Of a stretch of DNA of 64,000 nucleotides, positions 18,945 to 29,454 are shown piece after piece. Positions within the stretch are counted from its first letter, which is position 1. Every line of letters begins with the position of its first letter. Origin of the DNA: Martelella radicis (GTDB lineage: Bacteria; Pseudomonadota; Alphaproteobacteria; Rhizobiales; Rhizobiaceae); the NCBI RefSeq assembly GCF_014196625.1, contig NZ_JACIDZ010000006.1:62001-126000 (forward strand), in the 5' to 3' direction. The notes beneath the pieces are model-generated. The model had not been told where the DNA came from and ran no database searches. It was given only the letters and a program-made list of their open reading frames with translations. A program made the translations under genes and the position numbers.

Positions 18945-20300
18945 TCAGGCGATGCCCGTGCCCGAGCGTTTCTTCGGCATGCGCTCGGGGTGGACGCCGG
19001 CCTGGGCCAGGGTGCGGTCGAGAAGCTGTTCGTAGATGGGATGGCCGCCGATCCACTGCGCAACGAGATTGGCCGTGAGGCAGGTGGCGATCAGCGGCAG
19101 CGTCATCGTATAGGCGCCGGTCAGTTCCAGCGTCAGCGCCACGCCGACGATCGGCGCGCGCACCGAAGCGGAGAACAGCCCGCCCATGGCGGCAATGCCG
19201 AAGGCCAGCGGTACGGCGGCGCCTGCGGGCAGCATGCCTGAAAGCGCGGTGCCGAAGGCAAGGCCGAAGCAGATGGCAAGCGCCAGCATCGGCGCGAAGA
19301 TGCCGCCCGGCGTGCCGGCGGAATAGCTGGCGACCATGCTGACATAGCGCAGCACCGCAAGGCCCAGCAGCGCGCTGAGCGCCATGTTGTCGCGCGCCAT
19401 CATCACGATCACGTTCTCCCCGCCGGTCACGGCGCGCGGAAACAGAATGAACAGCGCGCCGACGGCAAGCCCGATCAGCGCCGGCATCAGGTAGGGCACG
19501 CGCTTGTGCATGCCCATGACGAAGTTGCTCACGCCCATGATCGCGGCGTTGAGGCTGACGCCGACCGCGCCGAGCACGCAACCGAGGATGACGAAGGCCG
19601 GCAGAAGCGCCAGCTCGGGCGTGGGTACGGACATGGAGAAATCCGGCGCCGTGCCGCCGATCGTCTCCGTCATCACGGTGGCGAAGAAGGCGGCGGCGAT
19701 CACGCCCATATAGGTGCGGAAGGTATAGGGGAACTGGCTGTGGGTTTCCTCGACGATGAAGAGAACGGCGGCCAGCGGTGCATTGAAGGCGCAGGCAAGA
19801 CCTGCCGCCGCACCTGCGCCCAGAAGACCGCGCCGCTCCACGTCCGACACCTTGAAGAAATCGGTGATCGCCGCCGAGATCGACGCGCCGATATGGATTG
19901 TCGGCCCCTCTCGCCCGAGCACGAGACCCGAGGAGAGCGCTGCGATACCGGTGAGGTACTTGACCGGCAGGACCTTGCGCCAATGCACCGTGCGCAGGTT
20001 GCTCATCGCGCCTTCGATTTCCTGGACGCCACTGCCGCCGGCCTCCGGTGCGTATCGGCGCACGATATAGACCGAGGCGACGGTGAGGCCCATGGTAATG
20101 AGCGCGGCAGCGCCGACCAGAAACGCGCCGTCGAGATGGCGGGCCAGTAACTCCGGCCATTTCAATAGCCGGTCGATGATCAGATGGAAGAAGGAGCCGG
20201 CCGTTCCCGTCAGAATGCCCGCTGCGGCAGCAAGAACAATGAATCGGGCTTCGGCGCGCCGGTTGCCGGGTTGATCGGGAAGCTGGGACATGTCATCCAT
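18945..20300 (-). CDS. ClC-family chloride/proton exchanger
   Basis: 451 residues, a ClcA-like membrane protein. The selectivity and gating motifs are present: GGSGVQE, GREGPTIHIG with the gating glutamate, and the later GGIFAPMLALA. The inner proton glutamate is kept in LFIVEETH, which points to an H+/Cl- exchanger and not a channel. The end has the tyrosine of GGHPIYEQLLDRTLAQ that coordinates chloride. There are no CBS domains, as is usual for short bacterial forms. It is divergent from the mgtE-like gene. Confidence 0.92.
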   Translation of the reverse strand: MDDMSQLPDQPGNRRAEARFIVLAAAAGILTGTAGSFFHLIIDRLLKWPELLARHLDGAFLVGAAALITMGLTVASVYIVRRYAPEAGGSGVQEIEGAMSNLRTVHWRKVLPVKYLTGIAALSSGLVLGREGPTIHIGASISAAITDFFKVSDVERRGLLGAGAAAGLACAFNAPLAAVLFIVEETHSQFPYTFRTYMGVIAAAFFATVMTETIGGTAPDFSMSVPTPELALLPAFVILGCVLGAVGVSLNAAIMGVSNFVMGMHKRVPYLMPALIGLAVGALFILFPRAVTGGENVIVMMARDNMALSALLGLAVLRYVSMVASYSAGTPGGIFAPMLALAICFGLAFGTALSGMLPAGAAVPLAFGIAAMGGLFSASVRAPIVGVALTLELTGAYTMTLPLIATCLTANLVAQWIGGHPIYEQLLDRTLAQAGVHPERMPKKRSGTGIA

Positions 20301-20527
20301 GGGTTACGCGCCGGATTGCAAAGGGTCAACAACAACAAAAGCGGGTGTGCCGAGCCCCTCGACGACGAAGGCGCGCCGTGTCTCATCCCCCTTCATTCAA
20401 CCTCAGTATGCAGACAAGGCAAATGAAGTCCAGTCTCGCAAATCGCTCCTGCACACTTGTCGCCCGAAGCGTCATCAAATCGTAAAACCGCCTTGTATAG
20501 TAAGAGGAAACTGAAAGGATCTGTGTC

Positions 20528-21571
20528 GTGACGGAAGCAACAGCCGGCGAATTCACTCTGAGCGCTCCTTTGACCCCGCTTTCGCGGATCACGGAAAAAG
20601 CGCCGCTGGTGCTGAAGCCGGAAACGCCTTGCGGCGAGGCCGTGAAGCTGTTTTCGAAAAGCGGAGAAAAACATGCGACCAGGGCCTGCATCCGCGGCGG
20701 AGACGGGACATTCGCGGGCGTCGTCTGCCTGCATGACTGCCTGCGCCACCAGGTGGACGATCCCGTCAGTTCGTTCGCGCGGAAGAACATCCCGCTGGCC
20801 CGCACCGACAGGACGGCCGAATCGGTCGCGCACCAGATGGTGGAGGACCAGATCGAGTTCATGCCGGTCGTCGACCAGGACAACCGGCTTGTCGGCGCGG
20901 TAGAGGGCGCCCGGGCGGCCCGCTTCGTGGTCGACACGCTGCAGGAGGACGCCGAGGTCTTCGTCGGCCTTTCGGGTACCGTCAATGACGATTACTTCGA
21001 ACATTCGGTCTGGTCGGATTTTCGCCGCCGCTTTCCCTGGGTGCTGGGTCTCGCGATTGCGGGTCTCGCCGCGGGCTATGTCGTCCACATTTATGAAAGC
21101 GCGCTCGATGCGCTGGTGATCCTTGCGCTCTACATGCCGATGGTGGCCGATACCGGCGGCAATGTCGGCACGCAGTCGGCCAGCCTCGTCACCCGCGTGC
21201 TGACTACCGGCAGCATAAGATGGGCCGAGGCGGGCACCATCATGTGGCGGGAAATGCGGGTCTCGCTGCTGATGGCGGCGATGCTGTTTGCCTTCGCCTT
21301 TCTGAAAGTGGTGCTGATCTCCAATGCCGCCGATGTGCCGGAAGGGCTGACGCTTGAAGGAATCGGTCTGGCGATCGCTGTGGCTCTTGCCGCACAGGTG
21401 GTCTCCGCCACGCTGATCGGCGCGCTCCTGCCGCTCGGCGCGATCGCGGTGAAGCAGGACCCGGCCGTCGTTTCCGGTCCGGCGCTGACCACGATTGTCG
21501 ACCTGACCGGGCTTCTTCTCTATTTCACCATCACGACCATGATGCTCGGCATCGTCGTCGTTCACCAGTAA
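20528..21571 (+). CDS. MgtE-family magnesium transporter without the N-terminal domain
   Basis: 347 residues against about 450 for complete MgtE. Two CBS domains fill about residues 20-140 (VLKPETPCGEAVKLF and EDQIEFMPVVDQDNRLVGAV), and the five-helix MgtE pore domain fills the rest, with PMVADTGGNVGTQSASL and DPAVVSGPALTTIVDLTG. The Mg-sensing MgtE_N superhelical domain is absent. The start is GTG after AAGGATC. It is divergent from the ClC gene and convergent, 4 bp apart, with the next gene. The substrate may be Mg2+ or another divalent cation. Confidence 0.88.
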   Translation: MTEATAGEFTLSAPLTPLSRITEKAPLVLKPETPCGEAVKLFSKSGEKHATRACIRGGDGTFAGVVCLHDCLRHQVDDPVSSFARKNIPLARTDRTAESVAHQMVEDQIEFMPVVDQDNRLVGAVEGARAARFVVDTLQEDAEVFVGLSGTVNDDYFEHSVWSDFRRRFPWVLGLAIAGLAAGYVVHIYESALDALVILALYMPMVADTGGNVGTQSASLVTRVLTTGSIRWAEAGTIMWREMRVSLLMAAMLFAFAFLKVVLISNAADVPEGLTLEGIGLAIAVALAAQVVSATLIGALLPLGAIAVKQDPAVVSGPALTTIVDLTGLLLYFTITTMMLGIVVVHQ

Positions 21572-21575
21572 CGGC

Positions 21576-22427
21576 TCACGCGGCGGCGTTGTCGCCCGCA
21601 TGGCGGGCCTCGCGCATGCTGAGCGCGGCGGCGAGCGCGAAACAGAAGGCGCCGAACCAGAGGTTGGCGTTGGAGATATCCATGACGACGGCGGAAACGC
21701 CGTGGCGCGGCACATAGGCCAGCGTCGAGGCGATCATGAAGGCGACGCAGCCAGCAAGGTTGATCGCCGCGATCCACCAGCCAAGCTCGCGGCGCGGTCG
21801 GGAAAGGTGCGCATGGCCGACCTCGATATAGGCCAGATAGGCCGAGACCAGGAACAGCACCGAGCCGATCATGCCCGGCGTCCAGATCGCAAGGTCCTGC
21901 GCGACCCAGCCCTTCGGCGTGTTGATGGCGTCAAACGTGTTGAAGTTGAAGGCGACCGTGCCGATGAACTGCGTCGAGGCGCTGAGCCAGCCGGGACTGT
22001 TGGGGCTCCAGCCGAAGAGCTTCGGCCTGACGCCGGAGCCGGCCGCCGTCTGGTCGGCATTGGCCGCCTGGAAGAGCTGCAGATAGGCCGCTGTGGTGAA
22101 GGGGATCGAGCCGATGAAGAAGGTGACGTTGGTCGTCCACGCCGGCAGTCCGGCACCGATCTTCGGAAAGAGCGCCATCGCGCTTCCCGCCATGAACAGT
22201 GAGGCGCCGATGACGAACACCAGTCCCATGATCCAGTTGTAGAGCGCGGTCTGCCAGGCCGGCGCGCGCACATGTTCAAGCGCGCGCCTCTGGCGGAACA
22301 GCCCCTTGCGGTGGTCGCGGGCGCGCCAGAGCAGGCGCCGGCCGCCGCGCGTTTCATGGCGCAACGTGACGAAGGGCCAGGGGCCCGCCTGAAGGTTCTC
22401 TTCCGCGTGGTTGACCTTTGACATCAT
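21576..22427 (-). CDS. Multi-pass membrane protein, YrhK-like pattern
   Basis: 283 residues. A hydrophilic N-terminus (about 1-65) precedes about six hydrophobic helices. Several helices share an hhhGshhF pattern: FVIGASLFMAGSAMAL, FFIGSIPFTTAAYLQLF, FIGTVAFNF, MIGSVLFLVSAYLAYIE. This recalls the YrhK domain in repeated form; the assignment is tentative. The frame runs open to 22718, but the MM pair at 22427/22424 is the likely start, because the upstream translation is low-complexity and overlaps the promoter region. The function is unknown. Confidence 0.65.
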   Translation of the reverse strand: MMSKVNHAEENLQAGPWPFVTLRHETRGGRRLLWRARDHRKGLFRQRRALEHVRAPAWQTALYNWIMGLVFVIGASLFMAGSAMALFPKIGAGLPAWTTNVTFFIGSIPFTTAAYLQLFQAANADQTAAGSGVRPKLFGWSPNSPGWLSASTQFIGTVAFNFNTFDAINTPKGWVAQDLAIWTPGMIGSVLFLVSAYLAYIEVGHAHLSRPRRELGWWIAAINLAGCVAFMIASTLAYVPRHGVSAVVMDISNANLWFGAFCFALAAALSMREARHAGDNAAA

Positions 22428-22641
22428 GCGTTCTTCTGTCTGCTGGGCGCTCAGGGGTGGCTGTTGCCGGCGACTTTGGCCGCTGGCGTGACGAAGGTCA
22501 ACCGCGGGCACGGACGCGGCGCTCGGAAAGAGGGCATTCTTTGCTGTTGATCGTCGGCCCCATTCAGGCAAGATTGGCGCTGCCCGCGAGACGCGGGGAG
22601 GGATGGCGGCCCTGCCGCGCAACGAGAGGGATGAATAACGC

Positions 22642-23133
22642 ATGGATCGTGCACACGACCCGAGCCAGCTTGAAATGGTTGTACTGATGACGCCGGACAT
22701 GGCGAATTTTTCCGGCAAGGTGCATGGCGGGGCGCTCTTGAGCCTGCTCGACCGGGTGGCCTATTCCTGCGCCGCGCGCTTCTCGCAGCATTACGCCGTG
22801 ACGCTGTCTGTCGATCAGGTGACCTTTCGCGAGCCGATCAATGTCGGCGAACTCGTCACGCTGCGCGCCTCCGTCAACTATACCGGCCATACCTCGATGG
22901 AGATTGGCATCCGCGTTGAGGCGGAGGATGTGCGCAGCGGCAATCGCCGCCACACCAATTCCTGCTATTTCACCATGGTTGCGGTCGACGAGCACGGCAA
23001 GCCGACGCCCGTTCCGAAACTCAACCTCGAGACGCCCGACAAGGAGCGCCGCTTCGAGGAAGCCAAGATGCGCCATCAGTTGCGCAAGGAATATGAAGCC
23101 CGCTTCAGGGAACTGAAATCGGAAAGGGACTGA
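22642..23133 (+). CDS. Acyl-CoA thioesterase (hotdog fold, YciA/BFIT type)
   Basis: 163 residues. The hotdog core is clear: MTPDMANFSGKVHGGALLSLLDRVAY has the Asp/Gly-rich catalytic helix of acyl-CoA thioesterases, followed by DQVTFREPINVGELVTL and RVEAEDVRSGNRRHTNSCYFTMVAVDE. It hydrolyses acyl-CoA to free acid and CoA; the chain length cannot be told. A charged C-terminal helix follows. The start has GAGAGGGATG upstream. It is divergent from the YrhK-like gene. Confidence 0.9.
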   Translation: MDRAHDPSQLEMVVLMTPDMANFSGKVHGGALLSLLDRVAYSCAARFSQHYAVTLSVDQVTFREPINVGELVTLRASVNYTGHTSMEIGIRVEAEDVRSGNRRHTNSCYFTMVAVDEHGKPTPVPKLNLETPDKERRFEEAKMRHQLRKEYEARFRELKSERD

Positions 23134-23364
23134 GGACGAAGCTGCGCCTCGGCGCGGACTTGCCCTGGTTTATGCTGCGCCGCAACCGGTAAAGTGCGGC
23201 TCACATTTTCTTCATCTCTGGAAAGTTAAGTGAAATCAGCGATTTGACTTGTTGAACAGTTCGTTCAGCATTTGCGAAATTGTCGAACACGCAATTTCCG
23301 CTAGCTGTAGGGGTGCACGCGACCATTCCGGTCCAGTCCAAACCGCATCAGCGAGAGGTTATTT

Positions 23365-23940
23365 ATGTTCCGTTTTGCTACCACGGCTGTCGTTCTGTCC
23401 ATGATGTCCGCTCCGGTTCTTGCCGCCCCGGTCTCCTATGAATTCGACAAGTCGCACAGCAACCTGTCATTCAGCTACAACCACCTTGGCTACTCGATCA
23501 CCGACGGCCGCTTCGGTGACTGGGACGCCACGCTGACGATCGACACGGATGCACCGGAAAACTCTTCGGTTGAGTTCGTGATCGCTGCGGACAGCCTCGA
23601 CACGTTCTGGGAAGCGCGCGACGAGCACTTCAAAAGCGCCGATTTCTTCGAAGTCGAGACCTATCCGGAGATCACCTTCACCAGCACCGAAGTGAAAAAG
23701 GTTTCCGATACCGAGCTTGAGGTGACCGGCGACCTGACCATCAAGGACATCACCAAGCCTGCCGTGCTGACGGTGGAAATCCTGTCGCTCGGCGAGCATC
23801 CGATGGCGGAAAAGCAGGCTGCCGGCTTCCTGATGGAGGCGACGGTCCTGCGCTCCGACTACGGCATGGACATGTACACGCCCTATATCAGCGACGAAGT
23901 CTCCGTCGTCTTTTCCGGCGAAGCGCTGATTGCCGAGTAA
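23365..23940 (+). CDS. YceI family periplasmic protein (first copy)
   Basis: 191 residues with a signal peptide ending near VLAAPVSYEF. The YceI lipocalin-like barrel binds polyisoprenoids in known members. Seen: EFDKSHSNLSFSYNHLGYSITDGRFGDWDATLTID, ADSLDTFWEARDEHFKSADFFEVE-YPEITFTST and the end YGMDMYTPYISDEVSVVFSGEA. It is followed by a cytochrome b561 gene and a second yceI. The start follows GCGAGAGGTTATTT. Confidence 0.92.
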   Translation: MFRFATTAVVLSMMSAPVLAAPVSYEFDKSHSNLSFSYNHLGYSITDGRFGDWDATLTIDTDAPENSSVEFVIAADSLDTFWEARDEHFKSADFFEVETYPEITFTSTEVKKVSDTELEVTGDLTIKDITKPAVLTVEILSLGEHPMAEKQAAGFLMEATVLRSDYGMDMYTPYISDEVSVVFSGEALIAE

Positions 23941-24006
23941 CGGCTGACCAATGAGCGCGCGGGCGGAGCCGGTGAGAGGCTCCCCCGCGTCTCCCGGAGA
24001 TTTTCG

Positions 24007-24591
24007 ATGATCAAGAACACCAGACATGGCTATGGCGCCGTCGCCATCCTGTTTCACTGGGGCATGGCGCTGCTCATTCTCGGCATGCTCGGACTTGGCC
24101 TTTACATGGTGCGGCTGCCGCAGTCGGACCCGGATGCCTTCGCGCTGTTCCAGCTCCACAAGTCGATCGGCTTCGTCGTGCTGACGCTCGCCGTGCTTCG
24201 GCTCCTGTGGCGGGTCGTGAACCCTTCGCCGAAACTGCCGGCGGAAATGCCTGTCTGGGAAAAGGGCGTCGCGCATCTCGGACACACCGGGCTCTACGCG
24301 ATGATGTTTCTGCTGCCGCTCTCCGGCTGGCTGGTGGTCTCGGCCTCACCCTGGGGCATCCCGACGATCGTCTTCAATCTGTTCGAGGTGCCGCATCTGC
24401 CGGTTCCGGGCGACAAGGCCGGAACGGAGGCGCTTGCCTCCGCCGTGCATGAATATGGCGCCTATTTCCTCATCCTGCTGATTGCCGGCCATGTCGCCGC
24501 CGCCTTCAAGCACCACTTCATCGCCCGCGACGAGACGCTGAAGCGCATGGTGCGCCCCTCGCGCGGTGCCCAAACCGTTCCCGGAGAATGA
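24007..24591 (+). CDS. Cytochrome b561 family protein
   Basis: 194 residues with four transmembrane helices. Histidines typical for two b-type hemes are present: H in AVAILFHWGMA, H in LFQLHKSIG, H in GHTGLYAMMFLLPLSGW, and H in IAGHVAAAFKHHF. The family moves electrons between quinol and periplasmic partners. The gene lies between two yceI genes and overlaps the signals of the second one (2 nt gap), so the three form an operon. Redox handling of a YceI-bound isoprenoid or quinone is a possible shared role. Confidence 0.92.
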   Translation: MIKNTRHGYGAVAILFHWGMALLILGMLGLGLYMVRLPQSDPDAFALFQLHKSIGFVVLTLAVLRLLWRVVNPSPKLPAEMPVWEKGVAHLGHTGLYAMMFLLPLSGWLVVSASPWGIPTIVFNLFEVPHLPVPGDKAGTEALASAVHEYGAYFLILLIAGHVAAAFKHHFIARDETLKRMVRPSRGAQTVPGE

Positions 24592-24592
24592 T

Positions 24593-25150
24593 ATGCGCTT
24601 TTCCATGAAGACCCTTCTTGCCGCCGCCGTTCTCGCCGCTCCCTTCGCCACCCCTGCCATGGCCGAGACCTGGACCGTTGATCATGATCAGAGCACGCTC
24701 GGCTTCGAAGTGCCGCAGGGCGGCAAGACGCTCTCCGGCACATTCGAGAGCTGGACGGCTTCGATCGATTTCGACCCGGAAGCACCGGAAGACGCGCTCA
24801 TCACCGTGGAGATCGACACCGGCAGTGCCGCGACCGGCAACGGCCAGTATGACGGCATGCTGGAGACGTCCGACTGGTTCTCCGTCAAGGAATTCGGTTC
24901 TGCCGATTTCACCACGGACAATGTGCTCGTTCTCGACGATGGCACCTACAAGGCCGACGGCCTTCTGACCATCAAGGCGGTCACCCTGCCGATCGAGCTC
25001 GGTTTCACGCTCGATATCGACGGCGACACGGCCCATGTTGTCGGTCAGGCGACGCTGGACCGCAAGGAATACAATCTCGGTCCCGCCGTGAACGCCGATA
25101 CCGTCGGAGAGACGGTGACGGTGCTTCTCGACCTGACGGCGATGCGGTAA
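24593..25150 (+). CDS. YceI family periplasmic protein (second copy)
   Basis: 185 residues with a signal peptide (MKTLLAAAVLAAPFATPAMA). The YceI barrel is present: WTVDHDQSTLGFEVPQGGKTLSGTFESWTASIDFDPE, TGNGQYDGMLETSDWFSVKEFGSADFTT and the end LDRKEYNLGPAVNADTVGETVTVLLDLTA. The ATG lies 2 nt after the cytochrome b561 stop; a second ATG (24605) would also give a good signal peptide. It differs clearly from the first copy, so it is not a recent duplicate. Confidence 0.92.
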   Translation: MRFSMKTLLAAAVLAAPFATPAMAETWTVDHDQSTLGFEVPQGGKTLSGTFESWTASIDFDPEAPEDALITVEIDTGSAATGNGQYDGMLETSDWFSVKEFGSADFTTDNVLVLDDGTYKADGLLTIKAVTLPIELGFTLDIDGDTAHVVGQATLDRKEYNLGPAVNADTVGETVTVLLDLTAMR

Positions 25151-25183
25151 GCTCGCGCCACGATGCGCTAGGAGAGGGCGCGC

Positions 25184-25423
25184 GTGGCCGAGATGCAGAA
25201 ATACACAATCCACAACGAGCGCATCAAGCTTCTTGCGAATGCGCTCGACAGGGCTTCAACGGCCTGCATCGCCGCCGGTCTGATTGTCCCGTCTGTATCG
25301 GCGCTTAGTCATGTCGAAGCGCTGTCGGGACTTGCCATCATTTCAAGCTTGGTCTGGCTTTTTGCCGCTTTTGCACTACATATGGGTGCAAGACACGTTC
25401 TCGGAAGGTTGAGAGAGCCATGA
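25184..25423 (+). CDS. Small two-helix membrane protein
   Basis: 79 residues. An N-terminal cytoplasmic stretch (YTIHNERIKLLANALDRAS) precedes two hydrophobic helices (about 28-45 and 48-68). It resembles small alphaproteobacterial membrane proteins often loosely labelled as amino-acid transporters; that label is not supported by length or motifs. The GTG start has GGAGAG upstream. Its stop overlaps the start of the next small gene (ATGA), so the two are translationally coupled. Confidence 0.65.
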   Translation: MAEMQKYTIHNERIKLLANALDRASTACIAAGLIVPSVSALSHVEALSGLAIISSLVWLFAAFALHMGARHVLGRLREP

Positions 25424-25548
25424 ACAGCACAATGGTATTTTTCTATTTCGTGCTGCCCCTGCTGGTCGCGGGGCTCGGTTGGGTGGCTGTTCTCGCCAAC
25501 GACTGGAACGAGAAGCGGCGGGAACGCCTCTTGCCGCCGGGAGAATGA
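25420..25548 (+). CDS. 42-residue single-helix membrane protein
   Basis: Reads MNSTMVFFYFVLPLLVAGLG, then WVAVLANDWNEKRRERLLPPGE. One hydrophobic helix (about 6-26) is followed by a basic tail. The ATG overlaps the stop of the upstream 79-residue gene by four bases, which strongly suggests coupling, and the two proteins may work together. It is too short for usual ORF filters. Confidence 0.55.
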   Translation: MNSTMVFFYFVLPLLVAGLGWVAVLANDWNEKRRERLLPPGE

Positions 25549-25596
25549 TCCCGGCGCGCATTCGTCGCACAAACACTCGCAAAAGCGCTGCTTGCT

Positions 25597-27423
<1,827 letters not shown>

Positions 27424-27485
27424 GCGCGCGCATATAGCAGCGCGCGCGGCTTCTTGGAAGCGAAATTGCGGGGAGAGGGGCGTGG

Positions 27486-27929
27486 TCAGCAGGGACGTTT
27501 TGGGCAATTCAAATCGTATTGCCTGTCGATGACACCTTGTCGTTCTCTCGTTTTTTGAGTGATTTCGTAGGCTATCGCAATCCTTTCGGGTTCGATTGCC
27601 CTGAGTTCAGCCCGCAGAGCCGAAATCCTTGCGAGATGGTCATCGACTTCGGTGACGACCTGCGCAACCGCATGCGCGGCTTGGCCGAAACCGATGAGTA
27701 TTTCCCTTAGTCGCCTGCTTTTGGCTGCGGCGACGATATCGGTCAAGGCAAGTCCGATGTCGGAAGCGATAGAAGACAGGTCCAGCTCCAATGAGGAGAT
27801 TTCCCGAGGGATCACGGCTTTTCTGTCCGCCAACGCCTTCTTTTTCTCCCTCAGTTGCTCGATCGTTGTATCCAGAGCCAGTTCAATGCGTCGCAGGCTT
27901 TCGCATTCCCCTGAATATTGGTTAGTCAT
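27486..27929 (-). CDS. Coiled-coil protein of unknown function
   Basis: 147 residues, mostly helical with heptad-like spacing: [26 protein letters not shown], a middle helix with few charges ([21 protein letters not shown]), then [38 protein letters not shown]. No known domain is recognised. The ATG at 27929 follows GAAAGGTG; a GTG nine bases earlier is possible. It lies 62 bp upstream of lepA on the same strand. Its codon use is less GC-biased than lepA, which may point to an accessory gene. Confidence 0.55.
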   Translation of the reverse strand: MTNQYSGECESLRRIELALDTTIEQLREKKKALADRKAVIPREISSLELDLSSIASDIGLALTDIVAAAKSRRLREILIGFGQAAHAVAQVVTEVDDHLARISALRAELRAIEPERIAIAYEITQKTRERQGVIDRQYDLNCPKRPC

Positions 27930-28009
27930 CTCGTTCACCTTTCAGGAAAGTTGAGAAAGGCCTACGATGCCCTCACCAAGAGTTGCGGGGCTCGGCGGGG
28001 ATATTCATC

Positions 28010-28801
28010 ATGCGAAACGTTATCTGCTTTGCGTGTTTGCTGGTTGTGGGGGCGTTCTCTCAAGGGGGGGCGGCAGACAGCGAGTGGTCATTCTCAGACC
28101 ATCCCCAACCCAGACCCTGGGAGATCGACCCTGATCAGGGGCGCTTCCTTGATCCACCGGGTCAGGGGCTTCTTTTCGGAGCGCCTGGATGTGGCGACCG
28201 CATGGAGCGCGCATTCATCGTTTATCTCGAGACCTATCCAGACTATGCCGAAACCGGACCACGGAATCTGCTTTACGCGCGCTGGCTTGACTATGCGGAG
28301 GCCAGTGAAGAATGGTCGTTGCCTTGCTGCCTCTCCGCACCGCACGGCTATCAGCTCAGGCGCATGCTCGAGGAGCCTGACGCCGATGTCACGATTTCCT
28401 ATTGCGGTCGGTTCGCAGGAGACCCGGAAACCAGTTACGACTGGCTGGCGAAAATGCATATCGATGTCATTGAACATATCGCGCTCAAAGGATCGGTGGC
28501 GGGCCTGTCCGTATATCTTCAGCTTGACGGCAAGGGCCGCGTCGTCAATCTCAACCCTGATGTTGTTTATTATCTTAAAAGCGCGATCCTCTCTTCGGAT
28601 AATCCGACACGGCCGGACTACCTTTTCGATGAGAACGATGCGTCCTGGCGCGATCAACCCTGGAACAGACCCAATCTCGAAGAGGAATTGTCGCCCGAGC
28701 GCAAGGCATTCGTCGATGAGGCCGTGGCAAGGGGCGACCTTGCCGCCGTGCTGGAAACCACCGGTCCTTGCGGGGATACGGCCTGGCGAGGTGCTGACTA
28801 G
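28010..28801 (+). CDS. Secreted protein of unknown function
   Basis: 263 residues. A signal peptide is seen at residues 1-22 (VICFACLLVVGAFSQGGAA). The mature part is acidic, with six or more cysteines, including CC in LPCCLSAPHGY, CGRF and a final GPCGDTAW. That suggests a disulfide-bonded periplasmic or secreted protein. No family is recognised. The preferred start is ATG 28010; the frame opens at 27983 but a signal peptide follows only from 28010. It is divergent from the coiled-coil gene. Confidence 0.6.
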   Translation: MRNVICFACLLVVGAFSQGGAADSEWSFSDHPQPRPWEIDPDQGRFLDPPGQGLLFGAPGCGDRMERAFIVYLETYPDYAETGPRNLLYARWLDYAEASEEWSLPCCLSAPHGYQLRRMLEEPDADVTISYCGRFAGDPETSYDWLAKMHIDVIEHIALKGSVAGLSVYLQLDGKGRVVNLNPDVVYYLKSAILSSDNPTRPDYLFDENDASWRDQPWNRPNLEEELSPERKAFVDEAVARGDLAAVLETTGPCGDTAWRGAD

Positions 28802-28863
28802 ACCTGCGAACCAATCGCAGCCGGGTTTCCCGACAATATCCGCTTGACTCTCTTATAGTGGAA

Positions 28864-28884
28864 ATCCATGATCGCATCATGGAT
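28864..28884. promoter_or_regulatory. Palindrome over the start of the XRE-cupin gene
   Basis: ATCCATGAT (28864-28872), CGC, ATCATGGAT (28876-28884): perfect 9-bp arms. It overlaps the likely start codon (28879) and a possible -10 (CATGAT at 28867-28872) that stands 17 bp after TTGACT (28844-28849). The position fits autorepression, and the transcript may be leaderless. Confidence 0.55.
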
Positions 28885-29454
28885 ATGACCGACTCAACCT
28901 TCGACCGAACCATTGCGCTAAACCTCAAACGGCTTCGGGCCGAAAAGGGGCTGACGCTCGACCGGCTTGCCGAACTCTCCGAGGTCAGCCGCGCGATGAT
29001 CTCGCGCATCGAGCGGGCTGAGGCCTCGCCGTCCGCGCTGGTGCTGGCGAAGATCTGCGCCGCGCTCGGCACCTCGCTTTCGGCTTTCTTTGCCGATGCG
29101 GACCGGCCCGTCGATCCGCTGTCGCGCCGGGTCGACCAGCCGGTCTGGCGCGATCCGGAAACCGGCTATACGCGCCGTTCCATATCGCCGTCGGGCACCG
29201 GCTCGGGCGTGGATATCGTGCTCATCCGCTTTCCCGCCGGCGGTCGCATCGCCTATCCGCCAAAGCATGGCGCGGCAGAACTGCGCCAGCACGTCTGGGT
29301 GCTGGACGGCGTGCTCGATGTCGAGTTCGGCGAGGAGAACCACCAGCTTTCGAAAGGCGACTGCCTGTTCATGCCGGTGGCCGAGCCGCATGTTTTCTCA
29401 AATCCCGGCGCGACCGATGTCACCTATTCGGTGATCATCGAGCGTATGCCGTAG
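28879..29454 (+). CDS. XRE family regulator with cupin domain
   Basis: 191 residues. Helix-turn-helix at about 10-65 (LKRLRAEKGLTLDRLAELSEVSRAMISRIERAEASPSALVLAKI), then a cupin barrel at about 100-190 with HVWVLDGVLDVEFGEE and KGDCLFMPVAEPHVFSNPG. Such regulators sense small metabolites through the cupin. The start could also be GTG 28858, but ATG 28879 or 28885 is favoured. A perfect palindrome covers the start. The neighbour at 120 bp downstream is a GNAT acetyltransferase, a likely target. Confidence 0.88.
   Translation: MDMTDSTFDRTIALNLKRLRAEKGLTLDRLAELSEVSRAMISRIERAEASPSALVLAKICAALGTSLSAFFADADRPVDPLSRRVDQPVWRDPETGYTRRSISPSGTGSGVDIVLIRFPAGGRIAYPPKHGAAELRQHVWVLDGVLDVEFGEENHQLSKGDCLFMPVAEPHVFSNPGATDVTYSVIIERMP

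Noticed and set aside
17905-20160. 751-codon open frame on the minus strand across the FGE and ClC genes
   Set aside because: Shadow of the FGE gene and out-of-frame copy of the ClC gene; no domain is recognised.
23225-23260. LexA-type site (GTTC-N7-GTTC) before the first yceI
   Set aside because: GAAC/GTTC words occur but not with the right spacing.
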